Assembly (NCBI GenBank): GCA_009843505.1
Contig: VYDI01000023.1
Location: 1-35,277, forward strand
Length of the DNA stretch: 35,277 nt
From: Holophagales bacterium
Lineage (GTDB): Bacteria > Acidobacteriota > Thermoanaerobaculia > Multivoradales > Multivoraceae
Reading direction: 5' to 3'
In this document: positions 17,341 to 26,939 of the stretch, piece by piece
Numbering within the stretch: the stretch's first letter is position 1
Layout of the letters: every line of letters starts with the position of its first letter
The notes under the pieces: generated by a model
Seen by the model: the letters and a program-made list of their open reading frames with translations, nothing else
Told to the model about the DNA's origin: nothing
The model's database searches: none
Position numbers and translations under genes: made by a program

Positions 17341-17345
17341 CCAGT
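17319..17345 (+). repeat. 27-bp dispersed GC-rich repeat, copy A
   Basis: Starts GCCGGCGGGGAC and continues GCCGGCGCACCCAGT. It is inverted relative to copy B at 17374, with a 28-nt spacer and one mismatch, so the pair can form a long hairpin. It overlaps the proposed sulfatase start codon. Confidence 0.85.
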
Positions 17346-17373
17346 CCCCGAACGAAAGGCGGAGTTGCAGGCC

Positions 17374-17400
17374 ACTGGGTGCGCCGGCGTCCTCGCCGGC
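17374..17400 (-). repeat. 27-bp dispersed GC-rich repeat, copy B (inverted)
   Basis: Minus-strand reading matches copy A except A for G at position 8 (GCCGGCGAGGAC). It lies between the CoA transferase stop (17449) and the proposed sulfatase start (17340). Confidence 0.85.
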
Positions 17401-17448
17401 TTTCCGAGAGAAACGCGCGAGGCTGCCGAGCTCAACTGAGAACGGCAC

Positions 17449-18663
17449 CTACACGACCCGTTCAGTCCTGAATGCGGCTATCTCGTCGGCGGTGTAGCCG
17501 AGACCGCCCAGAATCTCGTCGGTGTGCTCGCCCAGGGTCGGCGCACGGTGACGGATCGTGGCCGGTGTCTCCGTCAGGCGCACGGAAGGCTGCGCCACCG
17601 GCGCCGGCCGCGTCATGTCCGGATACTCGAGCGGGACGAAGGAACCGACCTCCGCGATGTGCGGGTCGTCCAGCGTCTGCTGCATCGAGTACACCGGCCC
17701 CGAGGGGATCATTGCCGCGTTCAGGGTCTCCACCGCTTCCCCGGTAGACCGGGAGGCGCACCAGGCCGCCATCCGCTCGCCGATCACCTCGCCGTGGTCG
17801 CCCCGCGAGAGATCGTCGGCGAAGCGTGGATCGTTCAGCCAGTCGATCTCTTCGCCCGCGCTTGCGGCGCCGTTGTCCTCGGCCATCAGGTCGACCCAGC
17901 GCCTGAACAGCGGTTCGCCGATCACCGAGCACAGGATCCAGCCATCGGCAGTGCGGAAGATGTCTCCCGGACCGGAGGTCTGCGACATGTTGCCGGTCGG
18001 CAGCCGGTTGCGCTCGATCACCGCCTGCTCGATCAGGTTCGCGTTGCCCATCATCAAGGCGGTCTTGAGCAGTGCGCCCTCGACCATCTGCCCCTTGCCG
18101 GTCTGCTGACGCGCCATCAGGGCGGCCAGAGTGCCGTAGGCGCAGGAGAGCGCGGTGCCGAAGTCGACGAAGGGCGCGGCAGCACGGCGAGGCTTGTCGG
18201 CGTCGCCGGTCATGTAGGCGATGCCGGACATGACCTGGCCGATGCCGTCGAAGCCGACCCGGTCGCTGTAGCGGCCGCCCCGCCCGTAGGCCGACACCGT
18301 CGTCAGGATGATGTCTTCCTTCACCTCACGCAAGCTGTCCAGGTCGAGCCCCATCGCCTCAAGGGTCTTCGGCGGCAGGTTCGCCACGACGACGTCGGCG
18401 GTCGCCACCAGGCGCTTCACGATCTCGCGGCCCGCCGGCTTCGTTGGGTTCAGCGTCAGCGAGCGCTTGTTCCGGTTCATCTGCAGGAACATCCCGCCTT
18501 CGCCACTCGGCGCCACCGGTGCGATGAACCGGTCCTCGCTGCCGCGAACCTTCTCGACGCGGATCACTTCTGCGCCGAGATCGCCGAGCAGGGCGGCGCA
18601 GAACGGTCCGGCGATGTAGCGGCCGAAGTCCAGGACACGGACACCGGCGAGCACCTGATGCAT
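17449..18663 (-). CDS. Class III CoA transferase (CaiB/BaiF family)
   Basis: The 404-residue protein starts MHQVLAGVRVLDFGRYIAGP and has GDLGAEVIRVEK, NRNKRSLTLN, and VDFGTALSCAYG, where D167 corresponds to the catalytic Asp (D169 of formyl-CoA transferase) that forms the acyl anhydride. The family moves CoA between carboxylic acids, for example carnitine/butyrobetaine, oxalate/formate or succinate/benzylsuccinate. The racemase His/Asp pair of the gene at 12749 is absent, so this one is a transferase rather than a racemase. Substrate is unknown. It is divergent (124 bp) from the second LLM oxidoreductase gene, mirroring the first LLM/racemase pair. Its stop TAG is followed immediately by a GTG that could be read as the sulfatase start, but this is not preferred. 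Confidence 0.92.
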   Translation of the reverse strand: MHQVLAGVRVLDFGRYIAGPFCAALLGDLGAEVIRVEKVRGSEDRFIAPVAPSGEGGMFLQMNRNKRSLTLNPTKPAGREIVKRLVATADVVVANLPPKTLEAMGLDLDSLREVKEDIILTTVSAYGRGGRYSDRVGFDGIGQVMSGIAYMTGDADKPRRAAAPFVDFGTALSCAYGTLAALMARQQTGKGQMVEGALLKTALMMGNANLIEQAVIERNRLPTGNMSQTSGPGDIFRTADGWILCSVIGEPLFRRWVDLMAEDNGAASAGEEIDWLNDPRFADDLSRGDHGEVIGERMAAWCASRSTGEAVETLNAAMIPSGPVYSMQQTLDDPHIAEVGSFVPLEYPDMTRPAPVAQPSVRLTETPATIRHRAPTLGEHTDEILGGLGYTADEIAAFRTERVV

Positions 18664-18735
18664 GGAGGCTCCCTGGGACGAAACGGGGTTGTCTCGAGCG
18701 CGAAAGCGGGGATCGTAGCAAGCCGAATGCTCCTC

Positions 18736-18741
18736 TATACT
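18736..18741 (+). promoter_or_regulatory. Candidate -10 box (TATACT) for LLM oxidoreductase 2
   Basis: TATACT in CTCCTCTATACTCGCC lies 46 nt before the ATG at 18788, in the 124-bp divergent gap. It closely resembles the box at 12700 in sequence and distance. No clear -35 element. Confidence 0.4.
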
Positions 18742-18787
18742 CGCCCGCCACTCTCAGACTTCAGAAGCACCAGGCCAGGAGAACGAC

Positions 18788-19795
18788 ATGAAGGTTGACG
18801 GCGGACTACCCACCGATCTGCGAGAGGTTCCGGCCCGTATCCGGGAACTCGAAGACGCCGGTTTCGCGGCCGCGATGACCGCCGAAACGGCGCACGATCC
18901 GTTCTTCCCGTTGCTCCTCGCCGCGGAGCACAGCGAGCGGATTGAGCTGATGACGTCGATCGCGGTCGCCTTCGCCCGCACGCCGATGAACCTGGCGAAC
19001 GTCGGCCACGACCTGAACGCCTACTCGCGGGGCCGCCTGATTCTCGGCCTGGGCTCCCAGATCCGGCCGCACATCACGAAACGCTTCAGCATGCCGTGGT
19101 CCCACCCGGCCCGGCGCATGAGGGAGTTCATCCTGGCGATGCGGGCGATCTGGTCGAACTGGTACGAGGGCGAGCGGCTGCGCTTCCAGGGCGAGTTCTA
19201 CTCCCACACCCTGATGACGCCGATGTTCACGCCGACGAACACGGACCACGGCCCGCCCAGGGTGTTCCTTGCCGCTGTTGGACCGCTGATGACGGAGGTC
19301 GCCGGCGAAGTGGCGGACGGTCTGATCGTCCACCCGTTCACTACCCGGTCCTACATGCGCGACACCACCCTCCCGGCCATCGAGCGCGGTCTGGCCGCCG
19401 CCGGCCGCGACCGCTCGGACTTCGAGATCGCCTACCCCGGCTTCATCGTTTCCGGGCAGGATGAGAAGACGTTCGAAGAAACGAAGCGGGCGGTCAAGAA
19501 ACAGATCTCCTTCTACGGCTCGACGCCCGCCTACCGGCCGGTGCTCGAATCCGAAGGCTGGGGCGATCTCCAGCTCGAGCTGAACCGCATGTCCAAGCAG
19601 GGCCAGTGGGACGAGATGGGCCTTCTCATCACCGACGAGATGCTCGACGCCTTCGCGGTCGTCGGCGAGCCGGGCGATCTGGCCCGGGGCGTCCTCGACC
19701 GCTACGGCCAGGTCGTCGACCGGATGAGCCCCAACCTTCGCTTTCTCGACGAGGCAACGCAGCGGGACGTGATCGCCTCCCTGTCCGCGAACTGA
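18788..19795 (+). CDS. LLM-class F420-dependent oxidoreductase 2 (TIGR03617-like)
   Basis: The 335-residue protein begins MKVDGGLPTDLREVPARIRE and proceeds with GFAAAMTAETAHDPFFPLLL, IELMTSIAVAFARTPMNLAN, GRLILGLGSQIRPHITKRF and PPRVFLAAVGPLMTEVAGEV. This order is characteristic of the F420-dependent LLM subgroup TIGR03617, based on recollection of that family. AGGAGA is well placed before the ATG. The enzyme would use a deazaflavin or flavin to reduce or oxidise a small molecule in the cytoplasm. It is followed after 33 bp by an acyl-CoA synthetase, so the two are probably co-transcribed. F420 use would need the genome to encode cofactor synthesis, which is not in the window. Confidence 0.9.
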   Translation: MKVDGGLPTDLREVPARIRELEDAGFAAAMTAETAHDPFFPLLLAAEHSERIELMTSIAVAFARTPMNLANVGHDLNAYSRGRLILGLGSQIRPHITKRFSMPWSHPARRMREFILAMRAIWSNWYEGERLRFQGEFYSHTLMTPMFTPTNTDHGPPRVFLAAVGPLMTEVAGEVADGLIVHPFTTRSYMRDTTLPAIERGLAAAGRDRSDFEIAYPGFIVSGQDEKTFEETKRAVKKQISFYGSTPAYRPVLESEGWGDLQLELNRMSKQGQWDEMGLLITDEMLDAFAVVGEPGDLARGVLDRYGQVVDRMSPNLRFLDEATQRDVIASLSAN

Positions 19796-19828
19796 GCAAC
19801 CCAACGACGCTCAACAGGAGTCCACGCG

Positions 19829-21418
19829 ATGAAGGAGTTGATCTTCCACCGGCTATTCGTTCCGGCCATGAACTATCTGGCGAACAAGGAGTCGATCATC
19901 GACGGCGCTTACAGCGCCACGTTTGGCGAGCATGCCGACCGCACGATGCGCCTGTGCACGGCGTTGAGCGGCGAGTTGGGTGTCGGCCGCAGCGATCGCT
20001 TCGCGGTCATGGCGCTCACCTGCCACGAGTACGTCGAGCTGTACCACGCCGCCTACCTCGGCGCAGGTGTCATCAATCCCCTGAACCTGCGCCTGGCCGG
20101 CAAGGAGCTCGACTACATCGTGCGAGATTCGGGAACGGAAGTCGCCTTCGTCGACAAGACCTTCGCGCCGCTGTTCGCCCAGGCGATGGCGCTCGCCGGG
20201 GACGACTGCACGGTCCGGCGCACGGTGCTGATCGGCGGGCCCGACGACGACACGAACACTCCTTACGACCTGCGTTACGAGGACCTGATCGCCGGCAGCG
20301 ACCCGGTGCTTCCGGACGAGCCCGAGGAAACCGACGCGGTCGTCCTCATGTACACCGGCGGTACTACGGGGCTGCCGAAGGGCGTCCTCTGCAACCAGCG
20401 CGCCGAGATCCTCAACACCTACCACGGGATCATGCGTTTCCCGCAGCTCTCCGACGGCGTTGCCCTGCTGCAGACGCCGATCTTCCACGCGGCGTCGATG
20501 GTGGGGGTCATCGCGACCCAGACCTTCGGCGGCAAGTTCGTCCTGATGCCGATGTTCGACCCGGGCGCGGCGATCGCGCTGATCGAGAAGTACCAGGTGA
20601 CGACGACCACCATGGTGCCGACCATGATCCACATGATGATGAGCCACCCGGACTTCACGCCGGAGAAGCTCGCCTCGCTGCGCAACCTGGGTTATGGCGC
20701 GTCGCCGATGCCTGCGGCCCTGCTCGACCGGCTGCTCAGCCTCTTCCCGGAGATGGAGATCGGTCAGGGCTACGGCATGACCGAGAGTTCGTCGTTACTT
20801 ACCGTTCTCGACGCTGAGGACCACAAGGTCGGCGGCGACCGCCTGCGTTCGGTCGGACGGGCTGTGCCCGGCGTCGTGCTGTCGATCCAGGACGAGGACG
20901 GCAACGTCCTGCCCTCGGGCGAGGTCGGCGAGGTCTGCGCCAAGGGCGGCAACTACATGACCGAGTACTGGAACAAGCCGGAGGCCACGGAGGAAGCGTT
21001 CCAGGGCGGCTGGTACCACACCGGCGACGCCGGCTATCTGGACGAAGAGGGCTACCTGTTCCTGGTCGACCGGGTCAAGGACATGATCGTCTCGGGCGGC
21101 GAGAACGTTTACTCGGCCGAGGTCGAGAGCGCGATCTCGACCCATCCGGTCGTCGGCCAGGTGGCCGTGATCGGCATCCCTCACGAAGTCTGGGGCGAGC
21201 AGGTCCACGCCATCGTCGTGCCGAAGGAGGGCGCCGAAGTCGACGAGGGCACCGAAGCCTCGATCATCAGCCACGCCCGCGAATCGATCGCCGGCTACAA
21301 GGTGCCCAAGTCCGTCGAGTTCCGGGTCGAACCGCTGCCCCTCTCCGGCGCGATGAAGGTGCTGAAGCGCGAGCTTCGCGCCCCTTACTGGGAGGGCAAG
21401 GAGCGCGGCATCAACTGA
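19829..21418 (+). CDS. AMP-forming acyl-CoA synthetase (AMP-binding family)
   Basis: The 529-residue enzyme activates a carboxylic acid to its CoA thioester through an acyl-adenylate. Motifs appear in order: the P-loop YTGGTTGLPKGV (175-186), YGASPMP, GQGYGMTESS (adenine-binding A5), YHTGDAGYLDEEGYLFLVDR (A7/A8) and VSGGENVYSAEVE. The C-terminal MKVLKRELR includes the A10 Lys that catalyses adenylation. Length fits medium/long-chain or aryl acyl-CoA ligases. AGGAG precedes the ATG. It is paired with the upstream LLM oxidoreductase. Together with the divergent CoA transferase this suggests activation and redox modification of a carboxylic acid; the substrate is not predictable here. Confidence 0.94.
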   Translation: MKELIFHRLFVPAMNYLANKESIIDGAYSATFGEHADRTMRLCTALSGELGVGRSDRFAVMALTCHEYVELYHAAYLGAGVINPLNLRLAGKELDYIVRDSGTEVAFVDKTFAPLFAQAMALAGDDCTVRRTVLIGGPDDDTNTPYDLRYEDLIAGSDPVLPDEPEETDAVVLMYTGGTTGLPKGVLCNQRAEILNTYHGIMRFPQLSDGVALLQTPIFHAASMVGVIATQTFGGKFVLMPMFDPGAAIALIEKYQVTTTTMVPTMIHMMMSHPDFTPEKLASLRNLGYGASPMPAALLDRLLSLFPEMEIGQGYGMTESSSLLTVLDAEDHKVGGDRLRSVGRAVPGVVLSIQDEDGNVLPSGEVGEVCAKGGNYMTEYWNKPEATEEAFQGGWYHTGDAGYLDEEGYLFLVDRVKDMIVSGGENVYSAEVESAISTHPVVGQVAVIGIPHEVWGEQVHAIVVPKEGAEVDEGTEASIISHARESIAGYKVPKSVEFRVEPLPLSGAMKVLKRELRAPYWEGKERGIN

Positions 21419-21441
21419 GCCGCCCGCTGTAGCCCTGCCCC

Positions 21442-21468
21442 ACTGGGTGCGCCGGCGTCCCCGCCGGC
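21442..21468 (-). repeat. 27-bp dispersed GC-rich repeat, copy C
   Basis: On the minus strand this copy is identical to copy A at 17319. It occupies the 84-bp gap between the converging synthetase and POT transporter genes and may help transcription to end there. Confidence 0.85.
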
Positions 21469-21502
21469 ATTTGCGATGCCGCGAAGCGGCGAGCGCTACG
21501 CG

Positions 21503-22981
<1,479 letters not shown>

Positions 22982-22994
22982 GAACGGGATTCTG

Positions 22995-25085
22995 TCACTT
23001 CGGATCCGCCTTCCCCGGCGCCGCCACGATCCGCAGCAGCGCGCCGCCGTAGCGCTTCACGGTCTTCGGACCGATCCCCGGAATCCCGAGCAGTTCATCG
23101 CGGTCCCCGGGCTTCACGACTGCGACGGCAACCAGCGCTCTGTTCGAGAGCACGGTGTAGGCGGGCCAGCGCCGTTTGCGCGCCTCCTCCAGGCGCCACT
23201 CCCGGAGCGCCTCGACCAGCTCCGGATCCGCGTCGGCCTCGCTGATCTCGGGGGCCGGAGCGGCTCGCCGACGCTGACGTTTGGCGGGCTCGTCCGGCGG
23301 ATCGTCCGGCAACAGCACCTGCCCGGCCAGGTCGATCCCCCGCCGCCGCCCGCCCGGCGTCAGACCCGCGCGCTGGTAGCGGATCGTCTCGCCGTCCTTC
23401 ACGAACGAGTCCTCCTCGACGAACACCACGCGGGCCTGGCCGAGCGCTCCGAGCAGGTCCTCGAACGCCCCCCGGTCGTAGGAACCATGAACGGCCCGGA
23501 ACTCCTGAAACAGCCGGCCCGTGCCGAGACCGTCGCGCCGCCGGAGCAGCGAGACGACCGTGCTCATCGCCTGTACCTCCTCCGACAGGGGCGTCCGGAA
23601 CCGCCGTACCAGACACGCCTCGGGAGCGCAGACGTCGCAGAGGCCGCAGCGTTCGCCGCTGTCCGCACGGTCGCCGAAGTGCCGCACCAGGCGCAGCATG
23701 CGGCAGCCCCGATGGTCGGCGAAGCGGGTCATCTCGTCGATCTGGTCGAGGCGGTGCTGCCGCTGAGCGCGGTAGGTTCGCTGCCAGTTCCCGTTGCTGC
23801 CGGCCTGGCGTCCCTTTGCGACGGGATCCGCCGCCGACCCGCCGGCCGTGGGGGGTGGTTCCCGACGGACCCGGTCGCCGCCCACGATTCGCGCTGCGCC
23901 GTGGATCCGCAACTGATCCAGCGCCGCCTCGAAGATGCGCTCGGGGAAACGCAGGCGCGCCGCGAGTTCGTCCGCTTCGACCGGCTCGTCGCCAAGGGCG
24001 CCGTGCAGCCGCTTCAGGTAGGTGAGCTCCGGATACGTCAGGCCGTGCAGAAACTCCTGGGTCCGCCGATCCGCCCACGAGTACAGAAGCAACGCCCGGG
24101 CCGGCTTGCCGTCGCGCCCGGCACGACCGATTTCCTGGTAGTAGCCCTCCACCGTCGCCGGCATCGCCGTGTGGATCACCGTGCGGATGTTCGCCTTGTC
24201 GATTCCCATGCCAAAGGCCGTCGTGGCCACCACGACCTCGATCGCGCCGCCGAGAAAGGCAGCCTGCACCTCGTCCCGCTCCGCCGTGGGCAGCCCGGCG
24301 TGGTACGCCGCGGCAGGAAACTGGTCGGCCAGCCGACCGGCGAGTGCTTCCGTCTCCTTGCGCGTCGGCGCGTAGACGATCGCGGGCCGCCGCTCCGTGT
24401 CCCCCAGCACCTCCGAAACGATTGCCGCCCGCGCTCCGGTCCGCTTCTGGATCACCTCCACCGCCAGGTTCTCGCGCCGGAAACCGTAGATGTAGCGCTG
24501 GTCGCCTTCGAGGTTGAGTTGAGCGGCGATGTCGTCCTGGCTGCGCGGCGTCGCCGTCGCGGTCAACGCCAGCACCGGCGCCGGACGCAGCCGTGGCAGG
24601 CGCTGCCCGAGCAGCCGGTAGTCGGGCCGGAAGTCATGTCCCCACTGCGAGATGCAGTGCGCTTCGTCGACCGCGATCAGGGCAGGCCGGCAACGCTCGA
24701 GGAACTCGATGAAGCCGGGCACGCCGAGCCGCTCCGGAGCGATGAACAGGAAGTCCAGTTCGCCGTCGCGGTAGAGCCGGCAGGCCTGCCGCGACTCGCT
24801 GCGGGGCCGTCCCGAGTGGATTCGTTCGGCGCGCAGGCCCAACTCGCGGAGCTTCGCCGTCTGATCCTCCATCAGGGCGATCAGCGGTGAGAAGACGAGG
24901 GTCGGACCGCCCCGCAGCAGCCCGGGAAGCTGATAGCAGAGCGACTTGCCGGCGCCGGTCGGCATGACGACAAGGCCGTCGGCGCCCTCCGCCGTGCGAC
25001 GGCACACCTCTTCCTGGTGCGGCCGGAAAACGGAGTGGCCAAAGACGCTCCGCAGGCGCTGTTTCAGATCGAGAGCCGTTGCCAC
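22995..25085 (-). CDS. recQ: RecQ-type ATP-dependent DNA helicase
   Basis: The 696-residue protein is a 3'-5' superfamily 2 helicase for recombination and replication-fork repair. Walker A VMPTGAGKSLCYQ (40-52), DEAH box with the RecQ aromatic-rich loop (AVDEAHCISQWGHDFRPDY) and TATATP are present. GMGIDKANIRTVIH and YYQEIGRAGRDG are the helicase C motifs. A zinc-binding region follows with one Cys (CRMLRLVRHFGD) and then CGLCDVC. The winged-helix segment is next, and a C-terminal HRDC-like domain (about 610-690) ends in GIPGIGPKTVKRYGG. A charged linker around residues 380-430 is longer than in E. coli. Start is GTG 25085 with AGGAGG about 12 nt upstream. It is divergent from the GST-like gene. 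Confidence 0.95.
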   Translation of the reverse strand: MATALDLKQRLRSVFGHSVFRPHQEEVCRRTAEGADGLVVMPTGAGKSLCYQLPGLLRGGPTLVFSPLIALMEDQTAKLRELGLRAERIHSGRPRSESRQACRLYRDGELDFLFIAPERLGVPGFIEFLERCRPALIAVDEAHCISQWGHDFRPDYRLLGQRLPRLRPAPVLALTATATPRSQDDIAAQLNLEGDQRYIYGFRRENLAVEVIQKRTGARAAIVSEVLGDTERRPAIVYAPTRKETEALAGRLADQFPAAAYHAGLPTAERDEVQAAFLGGAIEVVVATTAFGMGIDKANIRTVIHTAMPATVEGYYQEIGRAGRDGKPARALLLYSWADRRTQEFLHGLTYPELTYLKRLHGALGDEPVEADELAARLRFPERIFEAALDQLRIHGAARIVGGDRVRREPPPTAGGSAADPVAKGRQAGSNGNWQRTYRAQRQHRLDQIDEMTRFADHRGCRMLRLVRHFGDRADSGERCGLCDVCAPEACLVRRFRTPLSEEVQAMSTVVSLLRRRDGLGTGRLFQEFRAVHGSYDRGAFEDLLGALGQARVVFVEEDSFVKDGETIRYQRAGLTPGGRRRGIDLAGQVLLPDDPPDEPAKRQRRRAAPAPEISEADADPELVEALREWRLEEARKRRWPAYTVLSNRALVAVAVVKPGDRDELLGIPGIGPKTVKRYGGALLRIVAAPGKADPK

Positions 25086-25155
25086 GAGGTCGGGAATCCT
25101 CCTAGGATCAGCCTCCTTCGTCCGACAACGACTCCCCTCCAGGAGGCATCTGCCA

Positions 25156-26154
25156 ATGGCCCGACCCTACCGAATCTTCGGGGGAGAACTCTCCCCGTAC
25201 TCCATCAAGGTCCGCTCCTACTTCCGCTACAAGGGCATCCCCCACGAGTGGATCCCCCGCAGTCCCGCGAACCAGGACGAGTTCCGGCGCTACGCCAGGC
25301 TGCCCCTGGTGCCGCTCGTCGTCACGCCCGACGACCGCGGTATGCAGGATTCGACGCCGATCCTGGAGACCATGGAGGCCGAGTTTCCCGAGCCCTCCAT
25401 CCACCCGCCGGACCCGATCGCGGCCTTCGTCTCCGTTCTGATCGAGGAGTTCGGCGACGAGTGGGGCAACAAGTGGATGTTCCACTATCGCTGGGCCCGG
25501 CCGGCGGACCAGGAGTCCGGCGCCCGCCGCATCGCCCAGGGCATGAACCCCGGCGCCGACGAGGAGACGCTCACGGCGATGACCGCCCAGGTCCGCGAAC
25601 GGATGGTGCCCCGGGTGTGGTTCGTTGGCTCGAACGAGCAGACCGCGCCCCAGATCGAGCAGTCGTTCCTCGACACCGTGGACCTGATCGAAGCCCATCT
25701 CGACGGACGCGACTATCTCTTCGGCGGCAGGCCGGCATTCGGCGACTTCGGAATCGGATTCCAGATGCACCAGGCGTGGACCGATCCCACCCCGGGCTCG
25801 CTGCTCGAGGAGCGGGCGCCCCGTACCGTCGCCTGGGTGAAGCGCCTGGTCGATCCGACCGCCAACGGCGACTTCGAGGGATGGGATGCGCTGGCGCCGA
25901 CCCTGACGCCGATTCTCGAGCAACAGGTGGGCGCGATCTTCCTGCCCTGGAGCGTCGCCAACGCCGCCGCGATCGCCGGCGGCCAAGAGGAGTTCTCGGT
26001 CAGCCTCGGCAGCGGCGAGTGGACCCAGAAGCCGCAGAAGTACCACGCCAGGTCGCTGGCGGCACTACGCGGCAAGTACGGTGAACTCCCCGAGCGCGGC
26101 GGGATCGACGGCGTGCTGGAATCGACCGGCTGCCTGCAGTGGCTAGCGGCCTGA
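25156..26154 (+). CDS. Glutathione S-transferase-like protein
   Basis: I start at ATG 25156, after AGGAGG; the open frame upstream is antisense to recQ. The 332-residue product opens with a thioredoxin-fold GST N-domain: YRIFGGELSPYSIKVRSYFR, GIPHEWIP, then LPLVPLVVTPDDRGMQDSTPILE, which contains the cis-Pro (VPLV) and the DSTPI glutathione-contact region. A helical C-domain follows (YLFGGRPAFGDFGIGFQMHQ). It is longer than classical GSTs (about 200-230) because of an unassigned C-terminal third. The N-terminal active-site position has Ser rather than Cys. Conjugation, dehalogenation or a non-enzymatic role cannot be separated. The gene converges on the enoyl-CoA hydratase gene with a 12-bp antisense overlap. 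Confidence 0.85.
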   Translation: MARPYRIFGGELSPYSIKVRSYFRYKGIPHEWIPRSPANQDEFRRYARLPLVPLVVTPDDRGMQDSTPILETMEAEFPEPSIHPPDPIAAFVSVLIEEFGDEWGNKWMFHYRWARPADQESGARRIAQGMNPGADEETLTAMTAQVRERMVPRVWFVGSNEQTAPQIEQSFLDTVDLIEAHLDGRDYLFGGRPAFGDFGIGFQMHQAWTDPTPGSLLEERAPRTVAWVKRLVDPTANGDFEGWDALAPTLTPILEQQVGAIFLPWSVANAAAIAGGQEEFSVSLGSGEWTQKPQKYHARSLAALRGKYGELPERGGIDGVLESTGCLQWLAA

Positions 26155-26895
26155 TCTACGCCGCCAGAACTTCCTCATCTCCTGCTTCGGGCCCTCCGTG
26201 CCATAGGCGGCGCGGAAGGCGGAGACACCAGCCTCCACCGCCTGGTCCAGCGGCAGGTTGAGCCAGCGCCCGATCAGGCGCTTTTGCAGCGCCAGGGCGT
26301 CGGGGCCAAGTCGCAGTAGCCGCTCGACCCTGGCGTTCACAGCCGTCTCGAGATCCGCGGGCGGAACGACCTCACCGACCAGCCCGATCCGCGCCGCCTT
26401 GGCGGCGTCGATCGGATCGCCCAGGAACAGCAGTTCCCGCGCGCGAACCAGGCCCACGACGTGAGGCAACAGAGCCGCCTCGATGACCGAAGGCAGGCCG
26501 ACATGGGGCTCCGGCATCCCGAAGATCGCGTCATCGGCCGCGACCGACAGGTCACAGGAGACGAGGAGTTCCAGGCCCGCGCCCAGCGCCGCTCCGCGAA
26601 CCTCGGCGACGACCGGCGCAGGGTGCTCGCGGATCGCCAGGAAGGCGCGGTGCAGTCCGCGGATGAAGTGTTCCGCGGCGACGGCATCGAGATCCTCCAT
26701 TTCCCGGATATCGGCGCCCCCACAGAAGACGCCGTCGCCGGTGAGGACCATGACCCGTGGGCTCGCCTCGGCCGACTCCATGACCGCTTCGCGCAGTGCC
26801 GCGGTGGTCGCGGAGTCGAGCGCGTTCGCCTTCGTCCGCCGCGTCAATGTAATCCGATCGACCTGACCGTCGGATTCGAGCCGAACGTTGGACAT
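26143..26895 (-). CDS. Enoyl-CoA hydratase/isomerase (crotonase family)
   Basis: The 250-residue protein has the crotonase fold. KANALDSAT and FCGGADIREME form the oxyanion hole and CoA site, GAALGAGLELLVSCD carries the first catalytic Glu (E109), and FGMPEPHVGLPSV the second (E129). Both acids are present, so hydratase activity is plausible. Usual length is 250-260. It would add water to a trans-2-enoyl-CoA in beta-oxidation or a related pathway. No Shine-Dalgarno sequence precedes the ATG; TACCAT ends 9 nt upstream. Only 44 bp separate this start from the divergent TonB receptor start. Its 3' end overlaps the GST-like gene by 12 bp. Confidence 0.93.
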   Translation of the reverse strand: MSNVRLESDGQVDRITLTRRTKANALDSATTAALREAVMESAEASPRVMVLTGDGVFCGGADIREMEDLDAVAAEHFIRGLHRAFLAIREHPAPVVAEVRGAALGAGLELLVSCDLSVAADDAIFGMPEPHVGLPSVIEAALLPHVVGLVRARELLFLGDPIDAAKAARIGLVGEVVPPADLETAVNARVERLLRLGPDALALQKRLIGRWLNLPLDQAVEAGVSAFRAAYGTEGPKQEMRKFWRRRSGR

Positions 26896-26904
26896 CGGTC
26901 GGGC

Positions 26905-26910
26905 ATGGTA
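26905..26910 (-). promoter_or_regulatory. Candidate -10 box for leaderless enoyl-CoA hydratase mRNA
   Basis: TACCAT on the minus strand, 9 nt before the ATG, without a ribosome-binding site. Weak on its own; listed because it follows the same spacing pattern as other genes here. Confidence 0.25.
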
Positions 26911-26925
26911 CTCGGTTCGGCCGGA

Positions 26926-26931
26926 TAGGCT
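26926..26931 (+). promoter_or_regulatory. Candidate -10 box for leaderless TonB receptor/CHAT mRNA
   Basis: TAGGCT, 8 nt before the ATG at 26940, in CCGGATAGGCTCCCGCGCC. No Shine-Dalgarno sequence is present, so the transcript may begin at or next to the start codon. It would drive the receptor-CHAT pair. Confidence 0.35.
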
Positions 26932-26939
26932 CCCGCGCC

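Noticed and set aside
17319..17400. Repeat pair as a CRISPR fragment
   Set aside because: The copies are inverted, only two occur together, the spacer is part of a coding frame, and there are no cas genes.
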